41,315 nucleotides of DNA from an uncultured bacterium (GTDB taxonomy: Bacteria > Bacillota > Clostridia > Lachnospirales > Lachnospiraceae): positions 1-41,315 of the forward strand of contig CAJMRM010000022.1 of the NCBI GenBank assembly GCA_905215775.1, in the 5' to 3' direction. A program made the position numbers and the translations under genes. The notes under the pieces were generated by a model that did no database searches, had not been told where the DNA came from, and saw nothing but the letters and a program-made list of their open reading frames with translations. Shown piece by piece: positions 1 to 8,289 of this stretch (position 1 is the stretch's first letter; the number at the start of each line of letters is the position of its first letter).

Positions 1-51
1 TACGACAGCGCGGTTAACAGCCGCGTGCTCTACCGACTGAGCTATCGAGGA
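1..51 (-). tRNA. tRNA-Asn (GTT), 3' part cut by window edge
   Basis: The minus strand begins TCCTCGATAGCTCAGTCGG, a standard tRNA 5' half with acceptor strand, D-arm and anticodon arm. The anticodon GTT (positions 34-36 of the tRNA) lies at 16-18 and is flanked by the 5-bp GCGGC/GCCGC-type anticodon stem, which decodes Asn codons AAC and AAU. The variable region, T-arm and 3' acceptor strand lie beyond the left edge, so only about two thirds of the gene is here. A consensus promoter sits just upstream. Confidence 0.93.
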
Positions 52-75
52 ATAGTTGTTTCAAACAACGATGAT

Positions 76-104
76 ATTATATAATAGAGGAGAAGAAATG
101 TCAA
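76..104 (-). promoter_or_regulatory. Consensus sigma-A promoter of tRNA-Asn
   Basis: On the minus strand a perfect -35 TTGACA (99-104) is followed by a 17-bp spacer and a perfect -10 TATAAT (76-81). Transcription would start near 69, about 18 nt before the mature tRNA 5' end at 51. A run of A residues on the minus strand just upstream of the -35 could act as an UP element. Strength fits a stable-RNA gene. Confidence 0.85.
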
Positions 105-874
105 GGTTTTTTTTAAACTTTTCTCCTTTTTAAAACTTTCAAAAGTAAATTCTATCGTCCGCTTGGGGGTGCGGAATTTAGTCTTACATACCAAATATCC
201 AGAGGTCTCTTTTCCATGTCATAAACTCAGATATTTTATGAGAAGTCAGCTTAATTATACCAGTTATCTAAAGATTTTGCTCATTATAATTCAATAAAAT
301 CAAGGAATTTTATTGTCCGGTGGAATTTACCACTGCACTGGAATTTAAAATTTCAAGTCAGCCTTTTCTCCCTTTCCTGGATTTCCCGAATTCTTCCCGG
401 AACCCTGAAAACCACCGCCCGTTCTGCTCCCGGAAAGACGGAGCGCAGCGGCCTGGATCACACGCTCCCCATAGCCGCCGCCATCCTTTTCCGCCCGTTA
501 TTTTCCCACTCGCTCCAGCTTTACCACGCACTCGCAGTGTGTTGAGGGTGTGATTTAGATTTCTGGAAGGCAGAATTTATCCCTGGCGGAATCCATTTAC
601 TCGCCTAAAATTCATTCATAGTTTTCTGTATAATCCTCACCTATTTCTGTTTCCTCTGGTATTCTGGGAATCAAAATACTCTGAATTGGTTTTTTCTAAC
701 GATGTTATATGATATAGAATCACTTTTTTCCCCTTACATATTAGATTCTTAAATTTAAAACTTCCCATTAAGCAATCTATAATACATTTTAACTCATAAA
801 AGGGGTACCACCTTCTGGCAACCCTTCTATCATTTTTTACTGCAAAATCGATCATATTTGTAATTACTGCTAAA
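105..874. other. Long gap without a convincing gene
   Basis: Roughly 770 bp between the tRNA promoter and the Rpn-type nuclease gene. Most of it is AT-rich and full of stops. A GC-rich patch at about 390-556 stands out between AT-rich flanks and holds the end of a degraded rlmD-like gene. A 72-codon minus-strand frame at 637-855 has no Shine-Dalgarno site and no recognisable motif, and is not called. The stretch looks like gene debris rather than regulatory DNA. Confidence 0.6.
498..556 (-). pseudogene. Fragment of a second RlmD/RumA-like methyltransferase gene (C-terminus only)
   Basis: Read on the minus strand, this patch encodes THCECVVKLERVGK followed by a stop at 498-500. It matches the last residues of the intact rlmD at 1854-3263, which ends GGHCECVVKLERMN. 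At DNA level 28 bases are identical (513-540 and 1866-1893). An in-frame stop lies only 17 codons upstream, so this is a remnant. It could be the end of a deleted paralogue or a small duplication from the neighbouring gene; the diverged ends (VGK against MN) favour a paralogue. Confidence 0.55.
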
Positions 875-1687
875 TCAAGCTCCTCTTTTACCCGCCAATG
901 CTCGAACCTCCTCTACAGATAACTGAGAAATTTCAGCAATCTCCTCAAAAGACATCGCACCTTTTTTCAAAAGTCTGCTTGCCACTTCTTTTCTTTCCTC
1001 TAACCGAGCTGCCAAAGCAGCCTCATTCCGCATATCCTCCATCGCCTTACACATAGCAGCCACTCCTTTCTCATCTTCCTTGAAATATCTTACACGTTCT
1101 GCCAATGCTCTATACTTCATATCTTTGGCATCGGTACAGGAAAAATCATGCATCAGAATCCCTATAGGCGACTCATCCCGGTATTCACCGTTCACATATA
1201 AAATATGTGCCTCATCGCCAAAATTCTCGCCGGTTTCTTTGATTACCCGGTCAATATGATAAATTGGTTTTCCCTTTCCCAGCACATCTCGTTCTGTAAT
1301 AAAGATTACATAAGTCTCTACCAGATTTTCCAGCTTCTCTCCTGGCTCCGTCACATTGGCATCGATCAAACTGCTGTGATACCTGGCTCTTTTTGCTCCC
1401 GCACCGCGATCTTCTCGCTGGATCTCCACATTATATCTTTTTCCAGCATGATCCGTAGCATAGATATCAAAAATAATTGATCTGCCCTGCAGATTTTTAA
1501 GCTGATGCTGGATTGCTACCTTTTCCACCTTCAAATCATCCCTGCCAAGCACAATCTGCAATACCAGCTCCGTACACTCAATATTTTCCTCAAAACATTT
1601 TGACATAAAGTCATCATCCATCAGGCGAAATCCACGAAGTCGCTGCAGATCTTCCGCCCTGAACTTTTCTTCCCAATCCTTACTCAT
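875..1687 (-). CDS. Rpn family recombination-promoting nuclease / PD-(D/E)XK nuclease family transposase
   Basis: A 270-residue protein of the Rpn/YhgA-like group, whose members are PD-(D/E)XK DNA nucleases often labelled as putative transposases. The nuclease core is visible: Asp74 in IIFDIYATD and Glu88-x-Gln90 in NVEIQRED. The N-terminus (RLMDDDFMSKCF) and the middle segment on metabolic-looking ITERD text are typical of the clostridial family. The C-terminus (residues about 235-265) is a short helix-turn-helix-like segment, EEIAEISQLSVEEVRAL. An AGGAAGAG site precedes the ATG. Base composition is clearly more AT-rich than the genes to the right, suggesting acquisition. No terminal inverted repeats were seen, and E. 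coli Rpn proteins act as nucleases rather than classical transposases, so mobility is not shown. Confidence 0.85.
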   Translation of the reverse strand: MSKDWEEKFRAEDLQRLRGFRLMDDDFMSKCFEENIECTELVLQIVLGRDDLKVEKVAIQHQLKNLQGRSIIFDIYATDHAGKRYNVEIQREDRGAGAKRARYHSSLIDANVTEPGEKLENLVETYVIFITERDVLGKGKPIYHIDRVIKETGENFGDEAHILYVNGEYRDESPIGILMHDFSCTDAKDMKYRALAERVRYFKEDEKGVAAMCKAMEDMRNEAALAARLEERKEVASRLLKKGAMSFEEIAEISQLSVEEVRALAGKRGA

Positions 1688-1806
1688 ATCTGCTCTTCCT
1701 TTCTCTGCCTGTTTTTATCAGAAGCATATACTTCCCCTGTCATACCTAAATTTTATCACAGGCACACTTTTGTTGCAAGGTTCATTCCAACTCCGATTCT
1801 TATGCC

Positions 1807-1838
1807 AAAAGACGCAAGAGCCTTTCGCTCCTGCGTCT
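1807..1838 (-). terminator. Rho-independent terminator after rlmD
   Basis: A 12-bp stem (1810-1821 with 1827-1838, one G-T wobble) and a 5-nt loop lie just after the rlmD stop. On the minus strand it is followed by only four T residues, so it may be moderate in strength. Confidence 0.65.
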
Positions 1839-1853
1839 CTATCCTCTCACTTT

Positions 1854-3263
1854 TTAGTTCATTCTCTCCAGCTTTACCACGCACTCGCAGTGTCCTCCCA
1901 TCGGAAACATATCCACCGGCCGTACCCGCACCGCCCGATAGCCGTTTTCCTCCAGGAACTTCACATCCCTGGCCAGGGTCGCCGAGTCGCAGCTCACATA
2001 GACCACCCGCTCCGGAGCCATCTTAAGGATCGTTTCCAGGCACACCGGATCACAGCCCTTCCTTGGCGGATCCACCACGATCACGTCCGCATGGACATGG
2101 TTCTTTTCATACTGCTCCGGCAGCACCTCCTCGGCCTTGCCGACGAAAAATTCCACATTCCCGATGCCGTTTCTCCTGGCGTTCTCCCTGGCGTCCTCAA
2201 TGGCCTGGGGAATGATCTCCACGCCGTAGACCTTCCCTGCCTTCTTCGCCAGAAACGAGGAAATGGTCCCGATGCCGCAGTAAAGATCCCATACGGTCTC
2301 GCCGCCGGAAAGATCCGCAAACTCCAGGGCCGTGCCGTACAGCTTTTCCGTCTGCACCGGGTTCACCTGATAGAAGGAAAGGGGAGAGATCCGGTACTCG
2401 ATGTCCCCGATGGTGTCTGTAATATAACCGGGGCCATAAAGGTTCATGATCCTTGTGCCCATGATCACATTGGTCCGCTCAGTGTTGACCGAATAGGACA
2501 CGCTGGAGACCCCCGCCGCCTTCAGGCGCTCCGCCAGCTCCTCTCCGTGGGGCAGACGTTCTCCGTTGATGACCAGACAGACCATCAGGCCGCCGCTGGA
2601 AAATCCCTTTCTTAAGAGCACATGGCGCACCAGGCCTCTGTGAGCCGTCTCGTCATACGGCGAAATTTTATATTCTTTCATGAAATCCAGGATAATTTTC
2701 AAAAGATCCTTATTTTCCCGGCAGCCCAGAAGACAGTCCAGGTCCGGAGCCGGGATCAGGGAGTGGGTACGGCCCGCGTAAAATCCCGCCGTCGGCTGCC
2801 CGTCCTTTCCCAGTCCCACCGGATACTGGGCCTTGTTGCGGTAACGCCAGGGGTCCTCCATGCCGATGATGGGCTCCATGACCACAGCGCCGGGAACACC
2901 CTCGGCCTTTTCCCGGTCCTCCGGCAGGAACAGGCGGTCCAGATTCCCGATCCTCTTTAAATGGTTATAGACCTTTCTCTCCTTAAACCGGAGCTGCTCC
3001 GTATAATCCAGCTCCTGAAGCTGACAGCCGCCGCAGGACCTGGCCACCGGGCATCTGGCCTCCACCCGTCCCGGCGCAGGCTCCAGGATCTTCACCAGTC
3101 TGGCGAAGCCATAATTTTTTTTCATCTTCATCACCGACGCCTGGATCACATCCCCAATGAGCGCGTCCTTGATGAACCAGGTATAGCCGTCTGTTTTTCC
3201 GATCCCGGCCCCGTCCTCGCCCATGTCCTCAATGGTCACGGTAAACACGTCGTTTTTCTTCAT
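1854..3263 (-). CDS. rlmD: 23S rRNA (uracil-5-)-methyltransferase, RumA/RlmD family
   Basis: A 469-residue SAM-dependent enzyme that converts a 23S rRNA uridine to 5-methyluridine. Residues 1-60 form a TRAM RNA-binding domain. Cys71, Cys77 and Cys80 (CPVARSCGGC), with a later cysteine at 177 or 181, match the 4Fe-4S cluster of RumA. The SAM-binding site is DLYCGIGTIS, followed by DPPRKG, and the catalytic cysteine is Cys425 in VYVSCDSATLARD. In Firmicutes one enzyme often methylates both positions handled by RlmC and RlmD in E. coli, so RlmCD is an equally good name. A GGAGG site lies 7 nt before the ATG. It begins 14 bp after the yhaM stop, so the two are probably co-transcribed. Confidence 0.93.
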   Translation of the reverse strand: MKKNDVFTVTIEDMGEDGAGIGKTDGYTWFIKDALIGDVIQASVMKMKKNYGFARLVKILEPAPGRVEARCPVARSCGGCQLQELDYTEQLRFKERKVYNHLKRIGNLDRLFLPEDREKAEGVPGAVVMEPIIGMEDPWRYRNKAQYPVGLGKDGQPTAGFYAGRTHSLIPAPDLDCLLGCRENKDLLKIILDFMKEYKISPYDETAHRGLVRHVLLRKGFSSGGLMVCLVINGERLPHGEELAERLKAAGVSSVSYSVNTERTNVIMGTRIMNLYGPGYITDTIGDIEYRISPLSFYQVNPVQTEKLYGTALEFADLSGGETVWDLYCGIGTISSFLAKKAGKVYGVEIIPQAIEDARENARRNGIGNVEFFVGKAEEVLPEQYEKNHVHADVIVVDPPRKGCDPVCLETILKMAPERVVYVSCDSATLARDVKFLEENGYRAVRVRPVDMFPMGGHCECVVKLERMN

Positions 3264-3277
3264 ATTCCGTCCTCCGG

Positions 3278-4234
3278 TTATTTCTCCTGGCCGTCGCTGG
3301 TCCGTCTCACGTTGCTTTCCATAAACCGGTTATAGCCCAGCCAGCCCATGTTGTCGCCTGCGCCCTTTAAGATCTCGGTCATGGTCTCCAGCTTCGCGTC
3401 GGCGTTGTCGGCCAGATTCAGGGCCAGCGCCTCGATCAGGGCCGGTTTCTTGGGGGAGCCGTATTCCAGCTCGCCGTGATGGGCCAGGATGCAGTGGATC
3501 AGCTCATGCTCCAGCTTTTTCGGAAAGCCGGGCATGGCGGCGATCCTCTCCTCCAGCATCTGAGCGCCGATGATGATATGGCCCAGGAGCTGGCCCTCGT
3601 CGGTATAATCATTTTCCGGAAATGCAGACAGCTCCTTCGTCTTTCCGATATCATGGAACATGGCGGCCGTTAAAAGCAGGTCCCGGTTTAAGGCCGGATA
3701 CTGCCTGCTGAAGTAATCGCACATCTTCACAACGCTTAAGGTATGCTCCAGAAGCCCGCCTACAAAGCCGTGGTGAACGCTCTTGGCTGCGGAATGGAAG
3801 GAAAAGGCTTTCATAAAGGCGGCGTCGTTCATGAAAAAGCCGGCGGCCAGCTTCCTGAGATACTCGTTCCGGATGGTGGTGATATACTGGGTCAGCTCAT
3901 GCTGCATGGTCTTTACATCCTTGGAGGTCACCGGAAGATAATCACCGGGCCTGTATTCTCCCTCGTCGGCCTTGCGGATCCGCTTTACGTTCAGCTGGAA
4001 GGCCCCCTGGAACACCGTCACATCCGCGTCCACGAACACATAGTCCATGGCTGAGAACTCATTGATCCCCGGGGAATTCAGCTCCCAGATCTTGGCGTCC
4101 ACGGTTCCCGTCTTATCCTGCAGGGTCAGAGAGCCGTACTCCTTTCCGTTTTTCGTCAGTGCGATCTGCTTTGTCTTGCACAGATACACCTCCGATACGT
4201 GCGCGCCCTCCCGGAATGTCTCGATATATTTCAT
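3278..4234 (-). CDS. yhaM: 3'-5' exoribonuclease, YhaM family (OB fold + HD domain)
   Basis: A 318-residue protein. Residues about 12-88 form an OB fold (GSLTLQDKTGTVDAKIW) and residues about 145-310 an HD phosphohydrolase domain, with His164 (LLEHT), His194-Asp195 (MFHDIGK) and the later HCILAHHG histidines. B. subtilis YhaM trims RNA and single-stranded DNA from the 3' end. The start is placed at 4234, where GAAGGGAG lies 10 nt upstream; an in-frame ATG 17 codons earlier lacks such a site. The upstream gap has three 17-bp direct repeats around an extended -10-like box, so the gene may have its own promoter although it follows the HtrA-like gene on the same strand. Confidence 0.9.
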   Translation of the reverse strand: MKYIETFREGAHVSEVYLCKTKQIALTKNGKEYGSLTLQDKTGTVDAKIWELNSPGINEFSAMDYVFVDADVTVFQGAFQLNVKRIRKADEGEYRPGDYLPVTSKDVKTMQHELTQYITTIRNEYLRKLAAGFFMNDAAFMKAFSFHSAAKSVHHGFVGGLLEHTLSVVKMCDYFSRQYPALNRDLLLTAAMFHDIGKTKELSAFPENDYTDEGQLLGHIIIGAQMLEERIAAMPGFPKKLEHELIHCILAHHGELEYGSPKKPALIEALALNLADNADAKLETMTEILKGAGDNMGWLGYNRFMESNVRRTSDGQEK

Positions 4235-4308
4235 ACTATATTTTCTCCCTTCTTCAATATCCTGCCGCCCTTCCGGCATTCTCATACCGGGCAGCTGTCT
4301 TTTTTATA

Positions 4309-4359
4309 CCAGAATCCTTTGTTTTCCAGAATTCTTTATATCCCAGAACCCTCTGTGCG
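4309..4359. repeat. Three 17-bp direct repeats upstream of yhaM
   Basis: Three adjacent units at 4309-4325, 4326-4342 and 4343-4359 each begin CCAGAA on the plus strand (ATTCTGG or GTTCTGG on the minus strand) and are exactly 17 bp apart. On the minus strand the last unit runs into TGGTATAAA, an extended -10-like sequence with TATAAA at 4303-4308, and the middle unit falls where a -35 element would be. This could be a regulator-binding array over the yhaM promoter or simple slippage duplication. Confidence 0.55.
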
Positions 4360-4404
4360 CCGGAGCCGTTTTTTCCGGCCCCGGCACATCATGAGCCAGG
4401 CGAA

Positions 4405-5736
4405 TCACCTGGCTCCAATGATCACTTTGTATTCAATTTCCTTATATTCTCCCAGTCCCATCCTCTGGACCGTCACCGCGGCTTCCGTCCCGGCGGTCTG
4501 GTCCTCCAGACACGTCTGATAGTCCCGGATGGAGCCGATCTCTGTCCCCTGGATCCTCGTCAGGATATCTCCCGCCTGGATCCCGGCCAGATAAGCCGGA
4601 CCGTCGGCAATGACCTCCGTAATATAAAGTCCTCCGGGAATCCCCTCCTCCTGCATGGCCTCGCTGACATCCTGGCCCTTTATGCCCATATACGGGATCT
4701 GGATCCCGTTCATCAGCTTCTGGAGGTTTCCCTTATATTCAGATACCGGAAGCGCAATGGTAAAGCCCTGGCGGTCCTCCGCCCCGTAAAGCTCCGTAGC
4801 CCATCCCACCAGCTGTCCGGACAGATTTAAAAAGAATGTCCCGGTTCCCGTCTCGCAGCCGCAGTCTGTGTAAAGAACGCGGGTCTGTCCGTCAGCGGTC
4901 TGGACGTTCCCGGCCACATAAGAAACAGCTCCCTGTTTTATGGAATGGACGATCCCGGCGGGACTTCCCACAGCGATCACCAGATCCCCGGTTTCCAGAC
5001 TGTACGAATTTCCCAGCTCCACGGCTCCGATCCGCTCTCTTGTGGCCTCCGGGACCTCCGCCTCTGCCACTGATACCACGGCCAGGCCGCCCAGGCTGTC
5101 CTTCTGCTTTAAGGTTCCGGCCGCCGTGCTTCCGTCCTTAAAAACGACCCGCAGGGAATCGGCCTCCTCCACCGCCGCAGTACCCGTTAGGATCATGATC
5201 TCGCCGCGGCTTATTGAAAGGATGATCCCCGCATACTGGCCGGTGCTCTCCACTGGATTATCAAACCAGTCCACCTGGTGCTTTACGGATGATACGGTCA
5301 CGATACTCTGGTCTGCCTCTTTCCCGATCTCCTGGAGGACCTGGCTCATGCCCTCCACCTTATCCCTGGTCCAGTCAAAGGTCTCCAGCTCTTTTTTTAC
5401 GATCCCCTCGATCTCTTCCCTGGCCGCCTCCGACTGGCTCTCCGGAGGAAGGGATTCGCTTTCCGCCGTCTGGCTCTCCTCTTCCTTCCCCGGCTCATCC
5501 CGCTCGATGGTGATGGTGGGGGCCGGAGTCGTATCCGGTTCCTTTCCCAGGAACCGTTCCGCCAGCGGTCTTGAAGCCACAAAGCTCACCGCTGCCACGG
5601 CTCCAAAAATGACCGCACTGAAGCACAGCCGGAAAATGCGGACCGCAGTTTTCCGCCTGCTCATCGGGGGCTTTACGATCTTTTCCCTCATGAACGGTTT
5701 TTCATTGGATCTCTTTTCGTCTGGTGCGTCGGCCAT
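4405..5736 (-). CDS. Membrane-anchored HtrA-like protein with PDZ domain, catalytic triad lost
   Basis: A 443-residue protein: a short cytoplasmic N-terminus, one membrane helix (about 33-55), an acidic Ser/Pro/Glu linker (about 66-115), a trypsin-like fold (about 140-335) and a C-terminal PDZ domain (about 345-440, GGLYITEVIADGPAYLAGIQ then GDILTRIQG). It has the layout of clostridial HtrA/DegP anchored proteases, but the triad is absent. The His site reads MILTGTAAVEEAD rather than a TNNHVV-type motif, the Asp site reads LGGLAVV instead of DLAVL, and the usual GNSGGP reads GTGTFF near residues 297-302. It is probably a non-catalytic binder or sensor outside the membrane. Start: an in-frame ATG nine codons earlier lies inside the -10 box of the likely promoter, so 5736 is preferred. 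An 8-bp hairpin (4393-4415) spans the stop codon. Confidence 0.85.
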   Translation of the reverse strand: MADAPDEKRSNEKPFMREKIVKPPMSRRKTAVRIFRLCFSAVIFGAVAAVSFVASRPLAERFLGKEPDTTPAPTITIERDEPGKEEESQTAESESLPPESQSEAAREEIEGIVKKELETFDWTRDKVEGMSQVLQEIGKEADQSIVTVSSVKHQVDWFDNPVESTGQYAGIILSISRGEIMILTGTAAVEEADSLRVVFKDGSTAAGTLKQKDSLGGLAVVSVAEAEVPEATRERIGAVELGNSYSLETGDLVIAVGSPAGIVHSIKQGAVSYVAGNVQTADGQTRVLYTDCGCETGTGTFFLNLSGQLVGWATELYGAEDRQGFTIALPVSEYKGNLQKLMNGIQIPYMGIKGQDVSEAMQEEGIPGGLYITEVIADGPAYLAGIQAGDILTRIQGTEIGSIRDYQTCLEDQTAGTEAAVTVQRMGLGEYKEIEYKVIIGAR

Positions 5737-5761
5737 ATCCCATAAAACTCCTCTCCTTTTC

Positions 5762-5790
5762 ATTATAGTTTTTTTGCCGGGTTTATGCAA
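5762..5790 (-). promoter_or_regulatory. Sigma-A promoter of the HtrA-like gene
   Basis: Minus strand: -35 TTGCAT (5785-5790), 17-bp spacer, -10 TATAAT (5762-5767). Transcription would start near 5755, leaving a very short leader of about 20 nt in which the AGAGGAG ribosome site is almost at the 5' end. The divergent mutS2 gene has a -10-like TATACT at 5826-5831 with no good -35. Confidence 0.55.
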
Positions 5791-5879
5791 CAAAAATATC
5801 TCTAGGATATTCCAATGCTTTGTGTTATACTTTTGTAAATGGGCAAAGTCTCTGCCCGCTGTTTTGAAAGGACCCTTTT

Positions 5880-8267
5880 ATGAACCAGAAAGTATTAAAA
5901 ACCTTAGAATATCATAAGATCATAGAGAAGCTGACCGAGCACGCCGCCTCAGAGCCAGGAAAAAAGCTGTGCCGGGAATTAGAGCCGTCCTCGGATTTTG
6001 AAGAGATCGTCCAGGCCCAGACCGAAACCGCCGACGCAGTCACCCGGGTACGCCAGAAAGGAAGCGTTTCCTTTGCCGGGGTCTCCGATATCGGCGGTTC
6101 CTTAAAGCGGCTGGAGATCGGAAGCTCCCTAAGCATCCATGAGCTTCTGGCCGTCAGCTCCCTTTTGACCTGTGCCGCCAGAGTCAAAAACTATGGCCGG
6201 CGCCAGGAATCCGAGCTTCCCGACGACTCCCTGGACGAAATGTTCCGTACCCTGGAGCCTCTGACCAACGTAAACACGGAGATCACCCGCTGCATCATTT
6301 CCGAAGAAGAGGTGGCTGATGACGCCAGCCCGGGACTGCGCCATGTGCGCCGCCAGATGAAGATCACCGGCGACCGGGTCCACACCCAGTTAAACGCCAT
6401 TTTAAATTCCAGCCGGACCATGCTCCAGGATCCGGTGATCACCATGCGGGACGGCCGCTACTGCCTGCCCGTAAAGGCCGAATATAAGAGCAGCTTCCAG
6501 GGCATGGTCCACGACCAGTCCGCCACCGGCTCCACCCTTTTTATCGAGCCCATGGCCATCATTAAATTAAACAACGAGCTGCGGGAGCTGGAGATCCGGG
6601 AGCAGAAGGAGATCGAAATGGTCCTGGCCGCCCTCAGTATGGAACTGGTCCCCTATGTGGAGACCATCCTCATAAACCTGAAGTTCCTGACAAAGCTGGA
6701 CTTTATCTTCGCCCGGGCCGCCCTGGCCAGGCATTATAACTGCTCCATGCCGAAATTCAATAAAAACGGCTATATCCACATCAAGGACGGCCGCCATCCG
6801 CTGCTGGACCCGAAAAAGGTGGTTCCCATCAACGTGTATCTGGGAAAGGACTTTGACCTGCTCATCGTCACCGGCCCCAATACCGGCGGAAAGACCGTGT
6901 CCTTGAAGACCGTGGGGCTTTTCACCCTCATGGGCCAGTCGGGCCTTCAGATCCCGGCCTTCGACGGGTCAGAGCTGGCGGTATTCGACGAGGTATTTGC
7001 CGACATTGGAGACGAGCAGAGCATCGAGCAGAGCTTAAGTACCTTCTCCGCCCATATGACCAATATCGTGAAGATCCTGGAAAAGGCCGACAGCCACTCC
7101 TTATGCCTCTTTGACGAGCTGGGAGCCGGGACCGATCCCACCGAGGGCGCAGCCCTGGCCATCGCCGTGCTGTCCTTCCTCCACAACATGAAGTGCCGCA
7201 CCATGGCCACCACCCATTACAGCGAATTAAAGGTCTATGCCCTGACCACTCCCGGCGTGGAGAATGCCTGCTGCGAATTTGATGTGGAGACCTTAAGGCC
7301 CACCTACCGTCTGCTCATCGGAATTCCCGGAAAGAGCAACGCCTTTGCCATCTCCCAGAAGCTGGGCCTTCCCGATTTCATCATCCAGGATGCAAAATCC
7401 CGGCTGGAGGAGGGCGACGAGGCCTTTGAGGACCTGCTGGCCAGCCTGGAGGAAAGCCGGGTCACCATCGAAAAGGAGCGGGAGGAGATCGCCTCCTATA
7501 AATCGGAGATCTCCCGGTTAAAGAGCCGTCTGGAGCAGAAGGAGGAGCGGCTTGACGAGCGGAAGGACAAGCTGATCCGCAGCGCCAACGAGGAGGCCCA
7601 GAGGATCCTCAGAGAGGCCAAGGAGACCGCCGACCAGACCATCCGCCAGATCAATAAGCTGGCCCAGTCCTCCGGCGTAGGAAAGGAGCTGGAGGCAGAA
7701 CGCACAAAGCTCCGGGAAAAGCTTGACAAGGTCGATAAAAGCCTGAGCCTTAAAAATGAAAAAGGGCCAAAAAAGACCATTTCTCCAAAGAAATTAAAGA
7801 TCGGGGACGGAGTAAAGGTGCTGACCATGAATTTAAACGGCACCGTCAGCTCCCTGCCCAACGCCAAGGGCGACCTGTACGTGCAGATGGGGATCCTGCG
7901 CTCCCTGGTGAACATCAAGGACCTGGAGTTCTTAAACGAGCCGTCCATTTCCGGCCCCGGTATGGATCTGATGAAGAAAAACAATACGGGCAGCGGCAAG
8001 ATCAAAATGTCCAAGTCCTTCTCCGTTTCCCCGGAGGTGAACCTGATCGGCATGACCGTGGACGAGGCCATTCCCGTACTGGATAAATACCTGGACGACG
8101 CCTACCTGGCCCACCTTCCCAAGGTTCGGGTGGTCCACGGACGGGGCACCGGCGCCTTAAAGGCCGGAGTCCATAAGCATCTGAAAAAGCTGAAATACGT
8201 GAAGGAGTTCCGGCTGGGCGATTTTGGAGAAGGCGATACCGGAGTTACCATTGTGACATTTAAGTAA
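5880..8267 (+). CDS. mutS2: MutS2 family ATPase / endonuclease
   Basis: A 795-residue MutS2, the usual length. It has the MutS core helices (about 1-300), an ABC-type ATPase with Walker A GPNTGGKT at 332-339 and the Walker B region LFDELGAGTDPTEG, a long charged coiled coil (about 510-640), and a C-terminal Smr nuclease domain with HGRGTGAL near residue 752. MutS2 lacks the mismatch-recognition domain of MutS. In different bacteria it limits recombination or acts on collided ribosomes, splitting them so that quality control can proceed. AAAGGA precedes the ATG by 8 nt. A response regulator gene follows after 22 bp, so read-through is likely. Confidence 0.96.
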   Translation: MNQKVLKTLEYHKIIEKLTEHAASEPGKKLCRELEPSSDFEEIVQAQTETADAVTRVRQKGSVSFAGVSDIGGSLKRLEIGSSLSIHELLAVSSLLTCAARVKNYGRRQESELPDDSLDEMFRTLEPLTNVNTEITRCIISEEEVADDASPGLRHVRRQMKITGDRVHTQLNAILNSSRTMLQDPVITMRDGRYCLPVKAEYKSSFQGMVHDQSATGSTLFIEPMAIIKLNNELRELEIREQKEIEMVLAALSMELVPYVETILINLKFLTKLDFIFARAALARHYNCSMPKFNKNGYIHIKDGRHPLLDPKKVVPINVYLGKDFDLLIVTGPNTGGKTVSLKTVGLFTLMGQSGLQIPAFDGSELAVFDEVFADIGDEQSIEQSLSTFSAHMTNIVKILEKADSHSLCLFDELGAGTDPTEGAALAIAVLSFLHNMKCRTMATTHYSELKVYALTTPGVENACCEFDVETLRPTYRLLIGIPGKSNAFAISQKLGLPDFIIQDAKSRLEEGDEAFEDLLASLEESRVTIEKEREEIASYKSEISRLKSRLEQKEERLDERKDKLIRSANEEAQRILREAKETADQTIRQINKLAQSSGVGKELEAERTKLREKLDKVDKSLSLKNEKGPKKTISPKKLKIGDGVKVLTMNLNGTVSSLPNAKGDLYVQMGILRSLVNIKDLEFLNEPSISGPGMDLMKKNNTGSGKIKMSKSFSVSPEVNLIGMTVDEAIPVLDKYLDDAYLAHLPKVRVVHGRGTGALKAGVHKHLKKLKYVKEFRLGDFGEGDTGVTIVTFK

Positions 8268-8289
8268 AACTGACAGGGAGGAACATGGA

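Noticed and set aside
637..855. A 72-codon minus-strand frame between the rlmD fragment and the Rpn nuclease gene
   Set aside because: No ribosome site, no recognisable motif, and AT-rich debris around it; treated as non-coding.
875..1687. Insertion sequence, because the family is often named transposase
   Set aside because: No terminal inverted repeats or target duplications are visible, and the nuclease fold differs from DDE transposases.
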